From: Fulvivirga ulvae | GTDB taxonomy: Bacteria > Bacteroidota > Bacteroidia > Cytophagales > Cyclobacteriaceae | Direction: 5' to 3' | Length of the DNA stretch: 64,000 bases | Assembly: GCF_021389975.1 (NCBI RefSeq) | Contig: NZ_CP089981.1 | Location: 6,907,501 to 6,971,500 of the forward strand | Part shown: in pieces, positions 27,475 to 35,545 of the stretch | Layout: each line of letters opens with the position of its first letter | Numbering within the stretch: position 1 is the first letter of the stretch | The notes under the pieces: generated by a model | Database searches by the model: none | The model's input: only the letters and a program-made list of their open reading frames with translations | Told to the model about the DNA's origin: nothing | Program-made: the position numbers and the translations under genes

Positions 27475-27889
27475 TGAGACACATCATGCCCGCGACTTTC
27501 CAGATGTTTTTGTGATCAGTCCTTTTAGTGAAGTCGCATATAAGTTAAAAACCTCTCTTTATCCTAAGCTGCTTTTCGCGGTAAAACGGTACAAGCCTAA
27601 TGTTGGAAGTAGTCAGCTATGGGAATGGTTGAATAAAAGCATAGGTACAGTCCATACTTTCCAAGGCAAACAGGCTGCGGGAGTGATCCTCTGCCTCGGG
27701 CTCGATGACAGGACAAAGGGCGCTGCCTTGTGGGCCTCTCAAAAACCAAACTTGCTAAATGTTGCCCTTACCCGAGCCAAACATCGCTTCGCAGCTGTAG
27801 GCGATCAGAACATATGGCTGAATAAGCCGTATTTCAGAGAATTAAAGAAGTTGGGAGTCGTAGAGTGCACAAATGTAAATAATAAATAA
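27431..27889 (+). pseudogene. C-terminal segment of the frameshifted SF1 helicase
   Basis: This frame supplies the missing half of helicase domain 2: DVFVISPFSEVAYKLK (motif IV region), GTVHTFQGKQAAGVILCLG (motif V) and ASQKPNLLNVALTRAKHRFAAVGD (motif VI). It overlaps the upstream frame and is offset by +1. Dropping one base near CAAACGAAATT joins VIK to EIILNETHHARDFPDVF and restores a full-length protein of about 1035 residues. This may be a recent inactivating mutation, an assembly error or programmed shifting. Confidence 0.8.
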
Positions 27890-27901
27890 AAATAAACGGC
27901 C

Positions 27902-28051
27902 GTGGCAGCAGTTGAAAGTAAACCTATTGATAATGTGATAGCTAACCATGTTGACAGAGTTAAAACATGGAGTTGCAACAAAATCTTTCGTGTAAATTCT
28001 ATGCTACGACAAGAATCATTAGCAATTTATTCATCAAAAAGGTTAAAATGA
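27902..28051 (+). CDS. Possible small ORF overlapping the nuclease start
   Basis: A GTG-initiated frame encodes 49 residues (MAAVESKPIDNVIANHVDRV ... SSKRLK). Its TGA overlaps the ATG at 28048 as ATGA, the coupling geometry seen elsewhere in this island. No similarity was recognised and there is no other support, so it may be chance. Confidence 0.3.
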   Translation: MAAVESKPIDNVIANHVDRVKTWSCNKIFRVNSMLRQESLAIYSSKRLK

Positions 28052-29778
28052 AAATCGGAATCATTCCAACATACGAAGATATTTTTGGAGGGAACGCTCC
28101 GGAATTTTCTGCTCTTATTTCCGGAATACCATCAGTCGTAATTGCTAGTGTTGTTTCTGTGATTAATGGAGAGTTATATCTCAACCAGGAAAGCATCAAA
28201 TCTCAGGGAAAAATTTTAACGTTTATTCTCCGCAGGCAAAGCAATGAAGTCCGGCAGGCTATTTACAAAAAAATAATGCAGCAATATGCTCGTAAGGGAT
28301 CAGACGGTTATTACGTTTTTTCTACCCATTTGGCCATCCATTTGCTGCACCTATCTTTACATCACTACCATGAGGATGCAAAATTTATAGATACAACACC
28401 TGAACAGGAGTTAAATATATTTAAAGCCTATTTAGTGGCATCATCCAGAGTATATGGTTCTGCAAATCTTGCTCTGAATACCAGTTCACCAGATGACTTT
28501 TTCAGAAAAAATACATGGCCTCTGATGATTGGTCAACTTTTGCTCAATCATCCCTATAATTATTTTTTGGCTATTGTAAAATCCAAATGCTTTTTTGATG
28601 CTCTCGAATTTAAGGCGGGGCATGCCAAATACGTTTACAGTTTTGTCGGGCGCTTCAACGACACGAATTCACTATCCTATATCTTACGATTTGCTAACAC
28701 GCTTCAGTTAGCACAGCAAGGAACAGGGAACGGACAGTTCAAACCTTTTTCAATTAAAGCAGATGCTTACTGGATTTCGTTCTATGAAGACTTATGCATA
28801 AATCTGAAGAAATACAGTTCTGATTATCCAACTGTTAGGAGCAATTTCAAAGGTTTTAGGGAAAAGCCATTAATAAAAATTGATGAAAATAATTATCTGA
28901 TAATTAGTTGGGACTTTCTTTCAAGAAAGATCTATGATGGACTGATATTTGACTTCTATAAAAGATCGGGGATTAAGGAAGAAAAGAAATTTAACACATT
29001 TCCCTCATTCAAACAGTACATTAGCCAGGAAGCCATTGAGAAATATTTGTTTCGAAAGCTTGTAAAAGGCTGCTTCAAAAAGAAGCATATCGTCATCAAC
29101 TTTGATGACGATAAATGTGATGGTCACCCAGATGCTTACGTGCGAAATGCTAAAAAAATCTTTCTTTTTGAGCTTAAGGATGCGTTTTTTTCGGCTGAAG
29201 CTATCGATTCGGAAAATTATGACCGTATAAAAGCGGAAATTGATAAGAAGTATAATACTGATAAACCAAAAAGGAAAGGCACCTACCAATTGGTCGAACA
29301 GCTTCATAAGCTGAAGACAAAACCTTTTGAAAATGAATCCTATGACGAGCTTAGTATAAAAACCAGGAATCTGGTAATTTATCCAATAATTGTTTATACC
29401 GATCCTCATTTCGGACTCCCCGGAATAGCAAAATATCTACAAGAAGGATTTGAAAATCAACTTTCAGGTACGGATCTGAAGTTGCAATTCAAGCAGATTA
29501 AACCGTTGTCGTTTATCGGGATTGATTTTCTAATTAGCAGATTAAACCAATTGCAAAAAAAGGAGCTATCCCTTGATAAAATAATTGACATAACAATTCA
29601 TGAACTGAACAAACGAAATAAACAAAGGTTCAGAAAGAACGCTGAAGACAAAACGTTTGCCTTGAATGACCCTTTCGAAAACCTATGCTCAAGCTACCTG
29701 GAAAGGTACAAAGCTGATGGTGGCTTTGTGAAAGTTCTTTTTAGTGAACTTGAACTGGGGAAAGGACTGATCAAATAA
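28048..29778 (+). CDS. PD-(D/E)XK nuclease-motif protein
   Basis: I favour the ATG at 28048 (MKIGIIPTYEDIF), giving 576 residues; an in-frame ATG at 27967 adds 27. The N-terminal two thirds is helical without a recognised domain. The C-terminal part has DGHPDAYVRNAKKIFLFELKD, with Asp362 and E375-x-K377 in the spacing of a PD-(D/E)XK active site, followed by a helix with GTYQLVEQLHKL. It follows the frameshifted helicase, and with it and the DUF5677-like gene could form a helicase-nuclease defence system. Confidence 0.6.
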   Translation: MKIGIIPTYEDIFGGNAPEFSALISGIPSVVIASVVSVINGELYLNQESIKSQGKILTFILRRQSNEVRQAIYKKIMQQYARKGSDGYYVFSTHLAIHLLHLSLHHYHEDAKFIDTTPEQELNIFKAYLVASSRVYGSANLALNTSSPDDFFRKNTWPLMIGQLLLNHPYNYFLAIVKSKCFFDALEFKAGHAKYVYSFVGRFNDTNSLSYILRFANTLQLAQQGTGNGQFKPFSIKADAYWISFYEDLCINLKKYSSDYPTVRSNFKGFREKPLIKIDENNYLIISWDFLSRKIYDGLIFDFYKRSGIKEEKKFNTFPSFKQYISQEAIEKYLFRKLVKGCFKKKHIVINFDDDKCDGHPDAYVRNAKKIFLFELKDAFFSAEAIDSENYDRIKAEIDKKYNTDKPKRKGTYQLVEQLHKLKTKPFENESYDELSIKTRNLVIYPIIVYTDPHFGLPGIAKYLQEGFENQLSGTDLKLQFKQIKPLSFIGIDFLISRLNQLQKKELSLDKIIDITIHELNKRNKQRFRKNAEDKTFALNDPFENLCSSYLERYKADGGFVKVLFSELELGKGLIK

Positions 29779-29951
29779 ATGTCTTGCCGATTATCTCACG
29801 AAAGTCAGCTTGTTTTATTTTAAATAATTAAAGATTAGGCGATAATTTCTCGTTTTTTTGGATAGTCATCGTTCAAAAGCAAATAAAATTCCTTACTAAT
29901 TTTATACTAGATATTTAAAGCCTTTGGTAGAATAACATAACACATAACTAA

Positions 29952-30374
29952 ATGAATGAAAATGACATTATACAAGCGCTAAGAAAGGCTTTTTCTAATG
30001 ATCACATAAAGCGACAAGTTCTTGATATAGGTTGGTATGAAAAAAACATCGAAAGTGGGATTGATTCAACTGGGTTTTGCTTTGCTGCCTCGGAGGTTTT
30101 ATACCGGTTAACCGGGGCCTCTCATACATGGCAAGTCAATTACTTGCAAGACCCCGATCATTGGAATCAAGGAACACATTATTTTTTATGGAGGAGAAAT
30201 GAAGACGGTGAGGTGGATAAAGCGAATTATAACCATATTAAGGATATTACGGCAGATCAATACACTCTGAGAAATATAGATATACCATATGAACAAGCTC
30301 GGGCACGCGGTCTTCCATTTGTTTCTAGAAGAGCAAGGCTACTGGCAAGGTTAAGTGGATTGGGTGAATTATAG
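29952..30374 (+). CDS. YunG-like small protein
   Basis: The 140-residue protein has GFCFAASEVLYRL (Cys43), WNQGTHYFLW (His76) and HIKDITADQY (Asp98), the C-H-D arrangement of YunG-like/papain-fold small proteins. Activity is unproven. The gene is monocistronic in appearance. A decayed copy of its 3' end lies next to the integrase at 14179-14288, so this gene has been duplicated or moved in this region. The leader 29779-29951 is A/T-rich. Confidence 0.6.
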   Translation: MNENDIIQALRKAFSNDHIKRQVLDIGWYEKNIESGIDSTGFCFAASEVLYRLTGASHTWQVNYLQDPDHWNQGTHYFLWRRNEDGEVDKANYNHIKDITADQYTLRNIDIPYEQARARGLPFVSRRARLLARLSGLGEL

Positions 30375-30585
30375 ATACTTAAAAAATCAAGAATGACAAT
30401 GCTACGTATAAAGAGTGTAGGAAGAATGAAGTTAGCAAAATATCTGTATAAGATCAGTGATGCGCTTCCGGCAATAGAAATTGATCAGGTTGTCTTTAAT
30501 TAAATAGTCAATTGCTCATTTAACATGGTTTCGTGAGCAAGAATAGCCGGCATATCGAAAAGATTTTTTTGTATATTACCTCTCT

Positions 30586-31314
30586 ATGGATATATATGAG
30601 TATTTAGAAAAGCAGAGAAAAATACGGGAGCTTTTCAAACCGATCAAGGTGATGGACTACACTGCGCTAAATATGTACAAACTTGGATTGGAAAATCCAT
30701 TTAAGGATATACTTAGTGCAAGCAGAATGGTTACTGACATAAAGTTTTCTCCATTATATACCCTCATTGATAAGTCTGATTTCTTTAAAGCTGAACGGTA
30801 TTTTGGTGATTTATCAACGTTGTTGGGGTACGAGTATCAGTTGGACGGTCAGTTCGAAGAAGTTGAGGAAGACCAAGTTATTCAAGTAGTAAATAGCACA
30901 AAAATTATTATTGCAGATATTTATAAAAATGAAGAACTTCTTAACACCATAGATCCAACTAAGTTTGAAGAAATAATTGCTGAGATGCTGTTTAAAAAAG
31001 GGTTTGAGGTAAACTTAACCAAGCAAACAAGAGATGGAGGATATGATATTTTGGCTCTTAGTAAGATTGCAGGTATGCCGTTAAAATTCCTAGTGGAATG
31101 CAAGCGCCATCGTAAGGATCGTCCGGTCGGAATAGATATGATAAGAAGTTTTTGCGATGTTGTAAAAGAAGAGAATGCTAATAAGGGAATGTTTTTCACA
31201 ACGTCTTATTTTTCTTCAGAAGCAAAAAAAAGGCAGTTAAAAGTGGGTACTCTGTTGGATTTAAAGGAGCGGAATGATGTATTGGAGTGGGTGAGAGACT
31301 ACTTAAATTGGTGA
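30586..31314 (+). CDS. Mrr-like restriction endonuclease domain protein
   Basis: The 242-residue protein has an N-terminal helical region (1-110) and an Mrr_cat domain (about 122-240). The domain has DPTKFEEIIAEMLFKKGFEV, D150-G-G-Y-D154 and LVECKRHR (E171, K173), then VDMIRSFCDVV-like helix and GMFFTTSYFSSEAK. Mrr-type enzymes cut modified DNA. No methyltransferase is nearby, which fits a type IV restriction role. The 211-bp gap upstream contains only a marginal 34-codon frame and A/T-rich promoter-like sequence. Confidence 0.85.
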   Translation: MDIYEYLEKQRKIRELFKPIKVMDYTALNMYKLGLENPFKDILSASRMVTDIKFSPLYTLIDKSDFFKAERYFGDLSTLLGYEYQLDGQFEEVEEDQVIQVVNSTKIIIADIYKNEELLNTIDPTKFEEIIAEMLFKKGFEVNLTKQTRDGGYDILALSKIAGMPLKFLVECKRHRKDRPVGIDMIRSFCDVVKEENANKGMFFTTSYFSSEAKKRQLKVGTLLDLKERNDVLEWVRDYLNW

Positions 31315-31325
31315 ACGATCTGTCT

Positions 31326-31961
31326 ATGAAAATTAAAGTAAAAATCAAAGGAGTTGATTTGATAGCAGTTCTAGCTTTACTAATTTCTGCGGTTTCTCTA
31401 TACTTTTCTTTTTTCTATGCTAAATCTGCCTTAAGAATTCTAATACGCGATACACAGGTAGATGGGGTAATAACTTTGGGAGAAGATGAAAATTATATTG
31501 GTGAGCAGTTACTTCTCAATACCGACCTTAGCATTCTGTTGATTAACGATGGCAACAGGCCAGTGACTGTGTTAGAAATGTTTCTAACATCATCAAATAA
31601 CAGCTTATGTGATGGAGGAAATAGCTATTCATTTAAAAAGAAACCAATTGTTATTCCACCCGTTGAGACCGTTAACCTCAGGCTATGTGCTGAAGGCTAT
31701 GCATTTCTTGAAAATAAATCAGTTTTTAAAACCGAAGAATATGGTGATAAAGTTGCATACCTATGTTTTGATATTGTTGCCATTGACTACACAGGAAGGC
31801 TGTTTAACTCAACATTCCCACTCGGGCAATATTACATAGAAATAAATATCGGAGATACTCTGGTTCATAGCATGACCCAGACTAACATCAATGTTTCAGT
31901 AATTAACTTCAAGCCACCAACCTCCCCGTCCTCTGAAAATCCCGATAAAGCTGCGCAATAG
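31326..31961 (+). CDS. Membrane-anchored hypothetical protein
   Basis: The ATG at 31326 gives about 211 residues; an in-frame ATG at 31287 overlaps the Mrr gene. An N-terminal membrane helix (VDLIAVLALLISAVSLYFSFFY) is followed by a beta-rich domain (SILLINDGNRPVTVLEMFLTSS, YLCFDIVAIDYTG). No family recognised. Its last 53 bp overlap, tail to tail, the last gene of the minus-strand virus-like block. Confidence 0.6.
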   Translation: MKIKVKIKGVDLIAVLALLISAVSLYFSFFYAKSALRILIRDTQVDGVITLGEDENYIGEQLLLNTDLSILLINDGNRPVTVLEMFLTSSNNSLCDGGNSYSFKKKPIVIPPVETVNLRLCAEGYAFLENKSVFKTEEYGDKVAYLCFDIVAIDYTGRLFNSTFPLGQYYIEINIGDTLVHSMTQTNINVSVINFKPPTSPSSENPDKAAQ

Positions 31962-32439
31962 TCCTCCCACCTAAATCCTGGAAATGCGGACGATCCTTGA
32001 AGGATCTCCAGCGGCCACCCCATTCGAGGCCTTCCTTTTCGCCAAGCCTACCTATATGCTCCCAGCGAGGGTTTTCCCATAAAGGCTTACCACCCGCAAA
32101 CTCCACCACATCCACAGCTTTATGATAATTGTGGCTACTCTTACCACAAATGGCGTTAGTGACGATTTTACCAGGCTTTGTTCTACCCTGGGCGTACAGC
32201 TCGTCCTGTTCCCGGCAAGTACGGTTAGCAGAAGTCACCCGGAGTTCAATCCCTTCTTTGGCCGCACGAGATAAGAAACGCTCAACCTTCTTTCGAAAAC
32301 CAGGATCAAGCGTTTGCAAAAGAAATTTGGTCTTATAGTCAAAATGCTTATAGATTTTCTCCCTGGAAAGATAGGCAACCAGGGCAAGCGTAAAACAAGC
32401 TGCCCCGGCTCCATAAATGTACTTACGCTTAACCTGCAT
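31909..32439 (-). CDS. Membrane-anchored M15 peptidase (VanY/endolysin-like)
   Basis: From the ATG at 32439 (MQVKRKYIYGAG) the protein has one N-terminal helix (GAACFTLALVAYL) and an M15 D-Ala-D-Ala/L-Ala-D-Glu peptidase domain. Zinc and catalytic motifs are SSHNYHKAVDVV (His, Asp), GLEWGGRWRSFKDRPHFQ (Glu/Asp, His). It probably cuts peptidoglycan peptides during release or entry of the particle encoded by the block. It is the last gene of the 25-gene run, overlaps the preceding gene by 11 bp, and its 3' end overlaps the opposite-strand gene at 31326. Confidence 0.88.
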   Translation of the reverse strand: MQVKRKYIYGAGAACFTLALVAYLSREKIYKHFDYKTKFLLQTLDPGFRKKVERFLSRAAKEGIELRVTSANRTCREQDELYAQGRTKPGKIVTNAICGKSSHNYHKAVDVVEFAGGKPLWENPRWEHIGRLGEKEGLEWGGRWRSFKDRPHFQDLGGRTIAQLYRDFQRTGRLVA

Positions 32440-32590
32440 GGCCTTCCGGAGTTTTATCCTTCTGCCCGCAAGTACATTTAGGTTTCCTGCTGGCCTTGTA
32501 TAGGTCAATACTCACCCTTACAATTGAAAGTAACAGGAATGTGCCTGAGAGAATGGCTATAGTGAGTTCGGTCTTACTATTTGTTTTCAT
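32429..32590 (-). CDS. Small single-helix membrane protein, 53 residues
   Basis: This short frame reads MKTNSKTELTIAILSGTFLL with one membrane helix (LTIAILSGTFLLLSIVRVSI), then a basic segment with a C-T-C pair (KPKCTCGQKD). Its ATG overlaps the stop of the upstream gene as ATGA, and its stop lies 11 bp inside the M15 gene. The tight coupling and helix support a real gene, possibly a holin or antiholin. Confidence 0.65.
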   Translation of the reverse strand: MKTNSKTELTIAILSGTFLLLSIVRVSIDLYKASRKPKCTCGQKDKTPEGHAG

Positions 32591-32910
32591 TTTGATTTGC
32601 TTTTTAAGATTTGTAGTTCACCCCGAAGCGCTTTATTCTGGTCTTCCATTTCCATAAGTTTTAGTTTCTGGTACTGAATGACCTCTTGCAGGGTTCCTAT
32701 GGTTTCTTCGGCCTCTTTTACCCTTTTTTCAAGGGTTTGTGACCATTGTACCCAATTGCTAACCAGGTTGTCACCCGTGTGGGATCCGGAGAGTTTTTCC
32801 TTCTCCAGCTTCATGCGTTTTTCTACCTGGTCTTTAATTATAGCTTCGATAATCTTGATGCAACCGGTCGCGATGACAATGACGATCCCTGCGAGTTCAA
32901 TGTAGTCCAT
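32587..32910 (-). CDS. Single-helix coiled-coil protein (inner spanin-like)
   Basis: The ATG at 32910 (MDYIELAGIVIVIATGCIKI) gives 107 residues. An N-terminal membrane helix is followed by a long charged coiled coil (KRMKLEKEKL ... ETIGTLQEVIQYQKLKLMEMEDQNKALRGEL). This shape fits an inner-membrane spanin or a lysis accessory protein. A TTG at 32925 is a less likely start. It abuts the 32912 gene and overlaps the next by 4 bp. Confidence 0.65.
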   Translation of the reverse strand: MDYIELAGIVIVIATGCIKIIEAIIKDQVEKRMKLEKEKLSGSHTGDNLVSNWVQWSQTLEKRVKEAEETIGTLQEVIQYQKLKLMEMEDQNKALRGELQILKSKSK

Positions 32911-32911
32911 A

Positions 32912-33415
32912 TCAGATCTTTTCAATGATTAGATTTGCCAGGGTGACACTTCCCGGCTGCTCTACGCTGCTCTGGCCTGTTATCCTGATCACTTTATCCT
33001 CGGCACCTGCCGGGCTGTCCGGGTCTTGCAATACCAGGTTAATAGCCCTGACATCCCCCTCACGATTATTGATAAGGAGTGTCGCCCAGCCTTTGCCATG
33101 GAAAGGCGAAGTTTTATAAAGCACCGCCTCCATCACAAAATCACCGGCAGCAGCAGGTGCATTGATGTTAGAGACCACTTCCTCATCGCCGATGTACAGC
33201 CTTATGGTTTTGTTATTAAAAGGGCTGAACGTACCATTGGCATATATCCGGATGCCATCATTAATCTGAAAACTGTCTGGCTTTAGTACATAAGGCTGTC
33301 CCAGCTCCACTTCATTTTTCCCCAATCCGTGGGGAACCCCATGGCTTATATGGTCTCTAAAGAGGACTTTATTTCCTCCGGATATAATGACATCACTTTG
33401 ATAACCTCCAATCAT
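32912..33415 (-). CDS. Beta-rich structural protein, virion-like
   Basis: The 167-residue soluble protein has no helix. Segments such as GIRIYANGTFSPFNNKTIRLYIGDEEV, GDFVMEAVLYKTS and WATLLINNREGDVRAI, ending in IRITGQSS ... VTLANLIIEKI, are typical of small beta-sandwich capsid decoration or fibre proteins in phages. No exact family recognised. It is surrounded by membrane and lysis genes. Confidence 0.6.
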   Translation of the reverse strand: MIGGYQSDVIISGGNKVLFRDHISHGVPHGLGKNEVELGQPYVLKPDSFQINDGIRIYANGTFSPFNNKTIRLYIGDEEVVSNINAPAAAGDFVMEAVLYKTSPFHGKGWATLLINNREGDVRAINLVLQDPDSPAGAEDKVIRITGQSSVEQPGSVTLANLIIEKI

Positions 33416-33419
33416 GCTG

Positions 33420-33845
33420 CTACTTTAAAATTGCTGTCGTTGCAATAACCCCTGCACCGATCATGAGGATAAATTTGTGCCGCCGGTGCCTTTTTATTTC
33501 CCTTTTTTGAGCCTTGATAAAACTGAGTTGTCCTTCTATAATCGATTCCTGATGGGCATGGACCAGCCCCATATTGTAGTTCTTTGTTTCCAGCAAGCTA
33601 TATGCCTCCTGTTTGGCCTTGAAGGCAAATTCCAGCAAAGCAATATGCTGTTCCAGCATACGGCTGACAGAATCTGTATAGAAACCATATTCAATAAGCT
33701 TGACGATTTCCCTGGTTTGCAGCCTGGAAAAACAATAAAGCGTATCCTGGTCAGCGTTCAGGATCCTGGGTTCTAAACTGAAGGTCTGAGAAAAAGCCGA
33801 CCAGCTCATCATGACCGAAATTATCAATAGCATTAATCCTTTCAT
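33420..33845 (-). CDS. Exported helical protein with C-terminal membrane helix
   Basis: The ATG at 33845 begins a signal peptide (MKGLMLLIISVMMSWSAFSQ). The mature part is helical and charged, ending with a hydrophobic segment (FILMIGAGVIATTAIL). Its first 95 bp overlap, in another frame, the end of the upstream coiled-coil gene, a layout reminiscent of overlapping Rz/Rz1 spanin genes. No lipobox is visible, so it is not a standard outer spanin. Confidence 0.6.
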   Translation of the reverse strand: MKGLMLLIISVMMSWSAFSQTFSLEPRILNADQDTLYCFSRLQTREIVKLIEYGFYTDSVSRMLEQHIALLEFAFKAKQEAYSLLETKNYNMGLVHAHQESIIEGQLSFIKAQKREIKRHRRHKFILMIGAGVIATTAILK

Positions 33846-34107
33846 TCCTACTTGTTTTGAGTTTTTGAATGTTGTTTTTAGTGATTTGCGCAGCCTGGTA
33901 CAAACTGTCAGATTTAGTGTTAAGCCTTGCGACCTCTTTGTCAAGTTTTTGGTTGACCTGAATGAGAGAATCTATCTCATGCTGTAAGGCCTTTTGATAG
34001 GTGTCCAGGTCTTCAAAGTCAGTAGTTTCTTTCGGCCTGCAGATCCAGGCCGAAAGGGAAACTATTACCAATAGCTCCGTCAGTATGATGACTTTAAACC
34101 AGCTCAC
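33751..34107 (-). CDS. Single-helix coiled-coil protein (Rz-like)
   Basis: The 118-residue protein has an N-terminal membrane helix (VIILTELLVIVSLSAWI) and a long coiled coil (DTYQKALQHEIDSLIQVNQKLDKEVARLNTKSDSLYQ). This is the architecture of inner-membrane spanins. It overlaps the upstream gene by 4 bp and the downstream one by 95 bp. Confidence 0.65.
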   Translation of the reverse strand: MSWFKVIILTELLVIVSLSAWICRPKETTDFEDLDTYQKALQHEIDSLIQVNQKLDKEVARLNTKSDSLYQAAQITKNNIQKLKTSRNERINAIDNFGHDELVGFFSDLQFRTQDPER

Positions 34108-34466
34108 GGCAGTTCACTTGGTTGTTCATCTTCATGCTTATGACCGGGTGCGAGCCACGAGAGTATGGCATCAATAATCAGCTTATGAAATACCAGGGCA
34201 AAGATGAAAGAGCGGAACAGCAGCTCTATCCCGGAGCGGTCGTAACCCCTGAGATAAAAAATGATCATGCCGTAAATAAGCCCCAGGGCAGCGACCCTGT
34301 ATCGCGTCCGGACGACCAATCCGGTAAGCTTTTTAATCCAGGAAGTTACCTTTTCGCTATTGATCCAATAGGCGATAAAAATAAAAGTCAAAATGTAGGC
34401 CCAATCCAGTTCAATGATGTACCGGATCAATTGGCCTCCCAGAGATGTTGAAATTTCAGTGTTCAT
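34104..34466 (-). CDS. Multi-helix membrane protein (holin-like)
   Basis: The 120-residue protein has about three membrane helices (WAYILTFIFIAYWI, VAALGLIYGMIIFYL, LLFRSFIFALVFHKLII) and a charged C-terminal tail (GHKHEDEQPSELP), the layout of class I holins. The leader CCAATAACAACAATT before the ATG matches leaders of three other genes in the block. Confidence 0.65.
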   Translation of the reverse strand: MNTEISTSLGGQLIRYIIELDWAYILTFIFIAYWINSEKVTSWIKKLTGLVVRTRYRVAALGLIYGMIIFYLRGYDRSGIELLFRSFIFALVFHKLIIDAILSWLAPGHKHEDEQPSELP

Positions 34467-34498
34467 AATTGTTGTTATTGGTTATAAGAAAAATTGAT

Positions 34499-34873
34499 TT
34501 ACCGAACAGGGAAAAGGACATTGCCCAACTCACGGACATCCGACCTTTTAAAGGTTCCGTTCTTTTCCATCTGTTTGTAGAGTTTAAGGCCTTTCTGCCT
34601 TGTCCTTTCATCCAGGCTTCCGGTGCGCTGTTTGTCCATAATGTCAAGCATGGTGTACCTTGCCAGCAGTTCCAGGTCTTTATAGGTGAGCTGGTACATA
34701 GCCTTGTCCATTTTCATCTTGTCGAGTTTTACCTCCTCCTGCCCGGCAGACTCCAGCCACTTGCGGGTGAGCCATTTGCTCATTACCTGTTTGCCCACCG
34801 AAGTATGCCGCCATACCAGGTATCCTGCCCCGCCGGCTATTGCCACTCCGGCAATCATGTTAATTGCTTTCAT
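34499..34873 (-). CDS. N-terminally membrane-anchored helical protein
   Basis: The 124-residue protein has a Gly/Ala-rich hydrophobic N-terminus (MIAGVAIAGGAGYLVW), then a helical cytosolic-type domain (KWLTRKWLESAGQEEVKL, LTYKDLELLARYTMLDIM). No family recognised. The pattern of a small Gly-rich helix plus a modest domain recurs through the block and resembles virion membrane proteins of membrane-containing phages. Confidence 0.55.
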   Translation of the reverse strand: MKAINMIAGVAIAGGAGYLVWRHTSVGKQVMSKWLTRKWLESAGQEEVKLDKMKMDKAMYQLTYKDLELLARYTMLDIMDKQRTGSLDERTRQKGLKLYKQMEKNGTFKRSDVRELGNVLFPVR

Positions 34874-35115
34874 TTCAATTGCTTTAGATGTTGAATGATC
34901 GTTTCCAGCCTTGACTTGATTTCTTCGGACTGGTGGTTCTTGATAAGGTTTTTCATGAGGTTAGCCACGACAACAATGCAGACCCCGGCAGTGACCAGTC
35001 CTACGGCCAGGGTGATCATGGTTTGTGTTGTCATGGTGATATTGACATCTGTCCTCATGCCTTCCTCGCCCACTAGGCGATCGAGGTAGTCTTTTATGTT
35101 CTTGTTCTGAGCCAT
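34870..35115 (-). CDS. Small single-helix membrane protein, 81 residues
   Basis: A central membrane helix (TMITLAVGLVTAGVCIVVVANLM) divides an N-terminal segment (NKNIKDYLDRLVGEEGM) from an amphipathic C-terminal helix (SRLETIIQHLKQLK). It overlaps the next gene by 4 bp. Function unknown. Confidence 0.6.
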   Translation of the reverse strand: MAQNKNIKDYLDRLVGEEGMRTDVNITMTTQTMITLAVGLVTAGVCIVVVANLMKNLIKNHQSEEIKSRLETIIQHLKQLK

Positions 35116-35116
35116 T

Positions 35117-35545
35117 TTACTTGATTATTTGTTCGTAGACAGGTCTCTCCATCTTGTATTTGTTATAAGTAGCTTCGTCCAGTTCCCGGATTTTCAGGTA
35201 GCGTAGAAGCCGCTCTTCGGTATTTTTATCAAATGTCCCGCTTACGGTCCCCACACCTCCAAAATTGCGCATCAACCACACTTGCAGGCGTTCCACCCGT
35301 TTGCCCTCACTGCCCAAACGCAAAGGGAAACTATCACCTTTGGGAGGCTCAGGTTTTGTTGGGGCACTAGTGCCTGGCGAAGGAACCGGTTTGGGAGTGC
35401 TGTTTTGTACCGACTGCGCAAGAGAGGCTGTAAGTTGCCGGGCAACCCTTTGCTTTTCCTCCCGGTCGTGGTAATACACATACAAGCCGATCCCTGCCAA
35501 TCCTGCGGCTATGCCCGTCATGATCCAAATCTGTTTGCTAGTCAT
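35117..35545 (-). CDS. Membrane-anchored peptidoglycan-binding-like protein
   Basis: The 142-residue protein has an N-terminal helix (IWIMTGIAAGLAGIGLYVYY), a Pro/Thr/Lys-rich linker (about 48-70) and a C-terminal domain. The domain, FPLRLGSEGKRVERLQVWLMRNFGGVGTVSGTFDKNTEERLLRYL, matches the PG_binding_1 repeat logic (L..GS.G..V..LQ..L ... G.FD..T). It shares its single boundary base with the next gene start (1-bp overlap). Confidence 0.65.
   Translation of the reverse strand: MTSKQIWIMTGIAAGLAGIGLYVYYHDREEKQRVARQLTASLAQSVQNSTPKPVPSPGTSAPTKPEPPKGDSFPLRLGSEGKRVERLQVWLMRNFGGVGTVSGTFDKNTEERLLRYLKIRELDEATYNKYKMERPVYEQIIK

Noticed and set aside
30399..30503. 34-codon frame upstream of the Mrr-like gene
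   Set aside because: It starts within the tail of the YunG-like gene region, has no coupling or recognisable motif, and is the length expected by chance in A/T-rich sequence.
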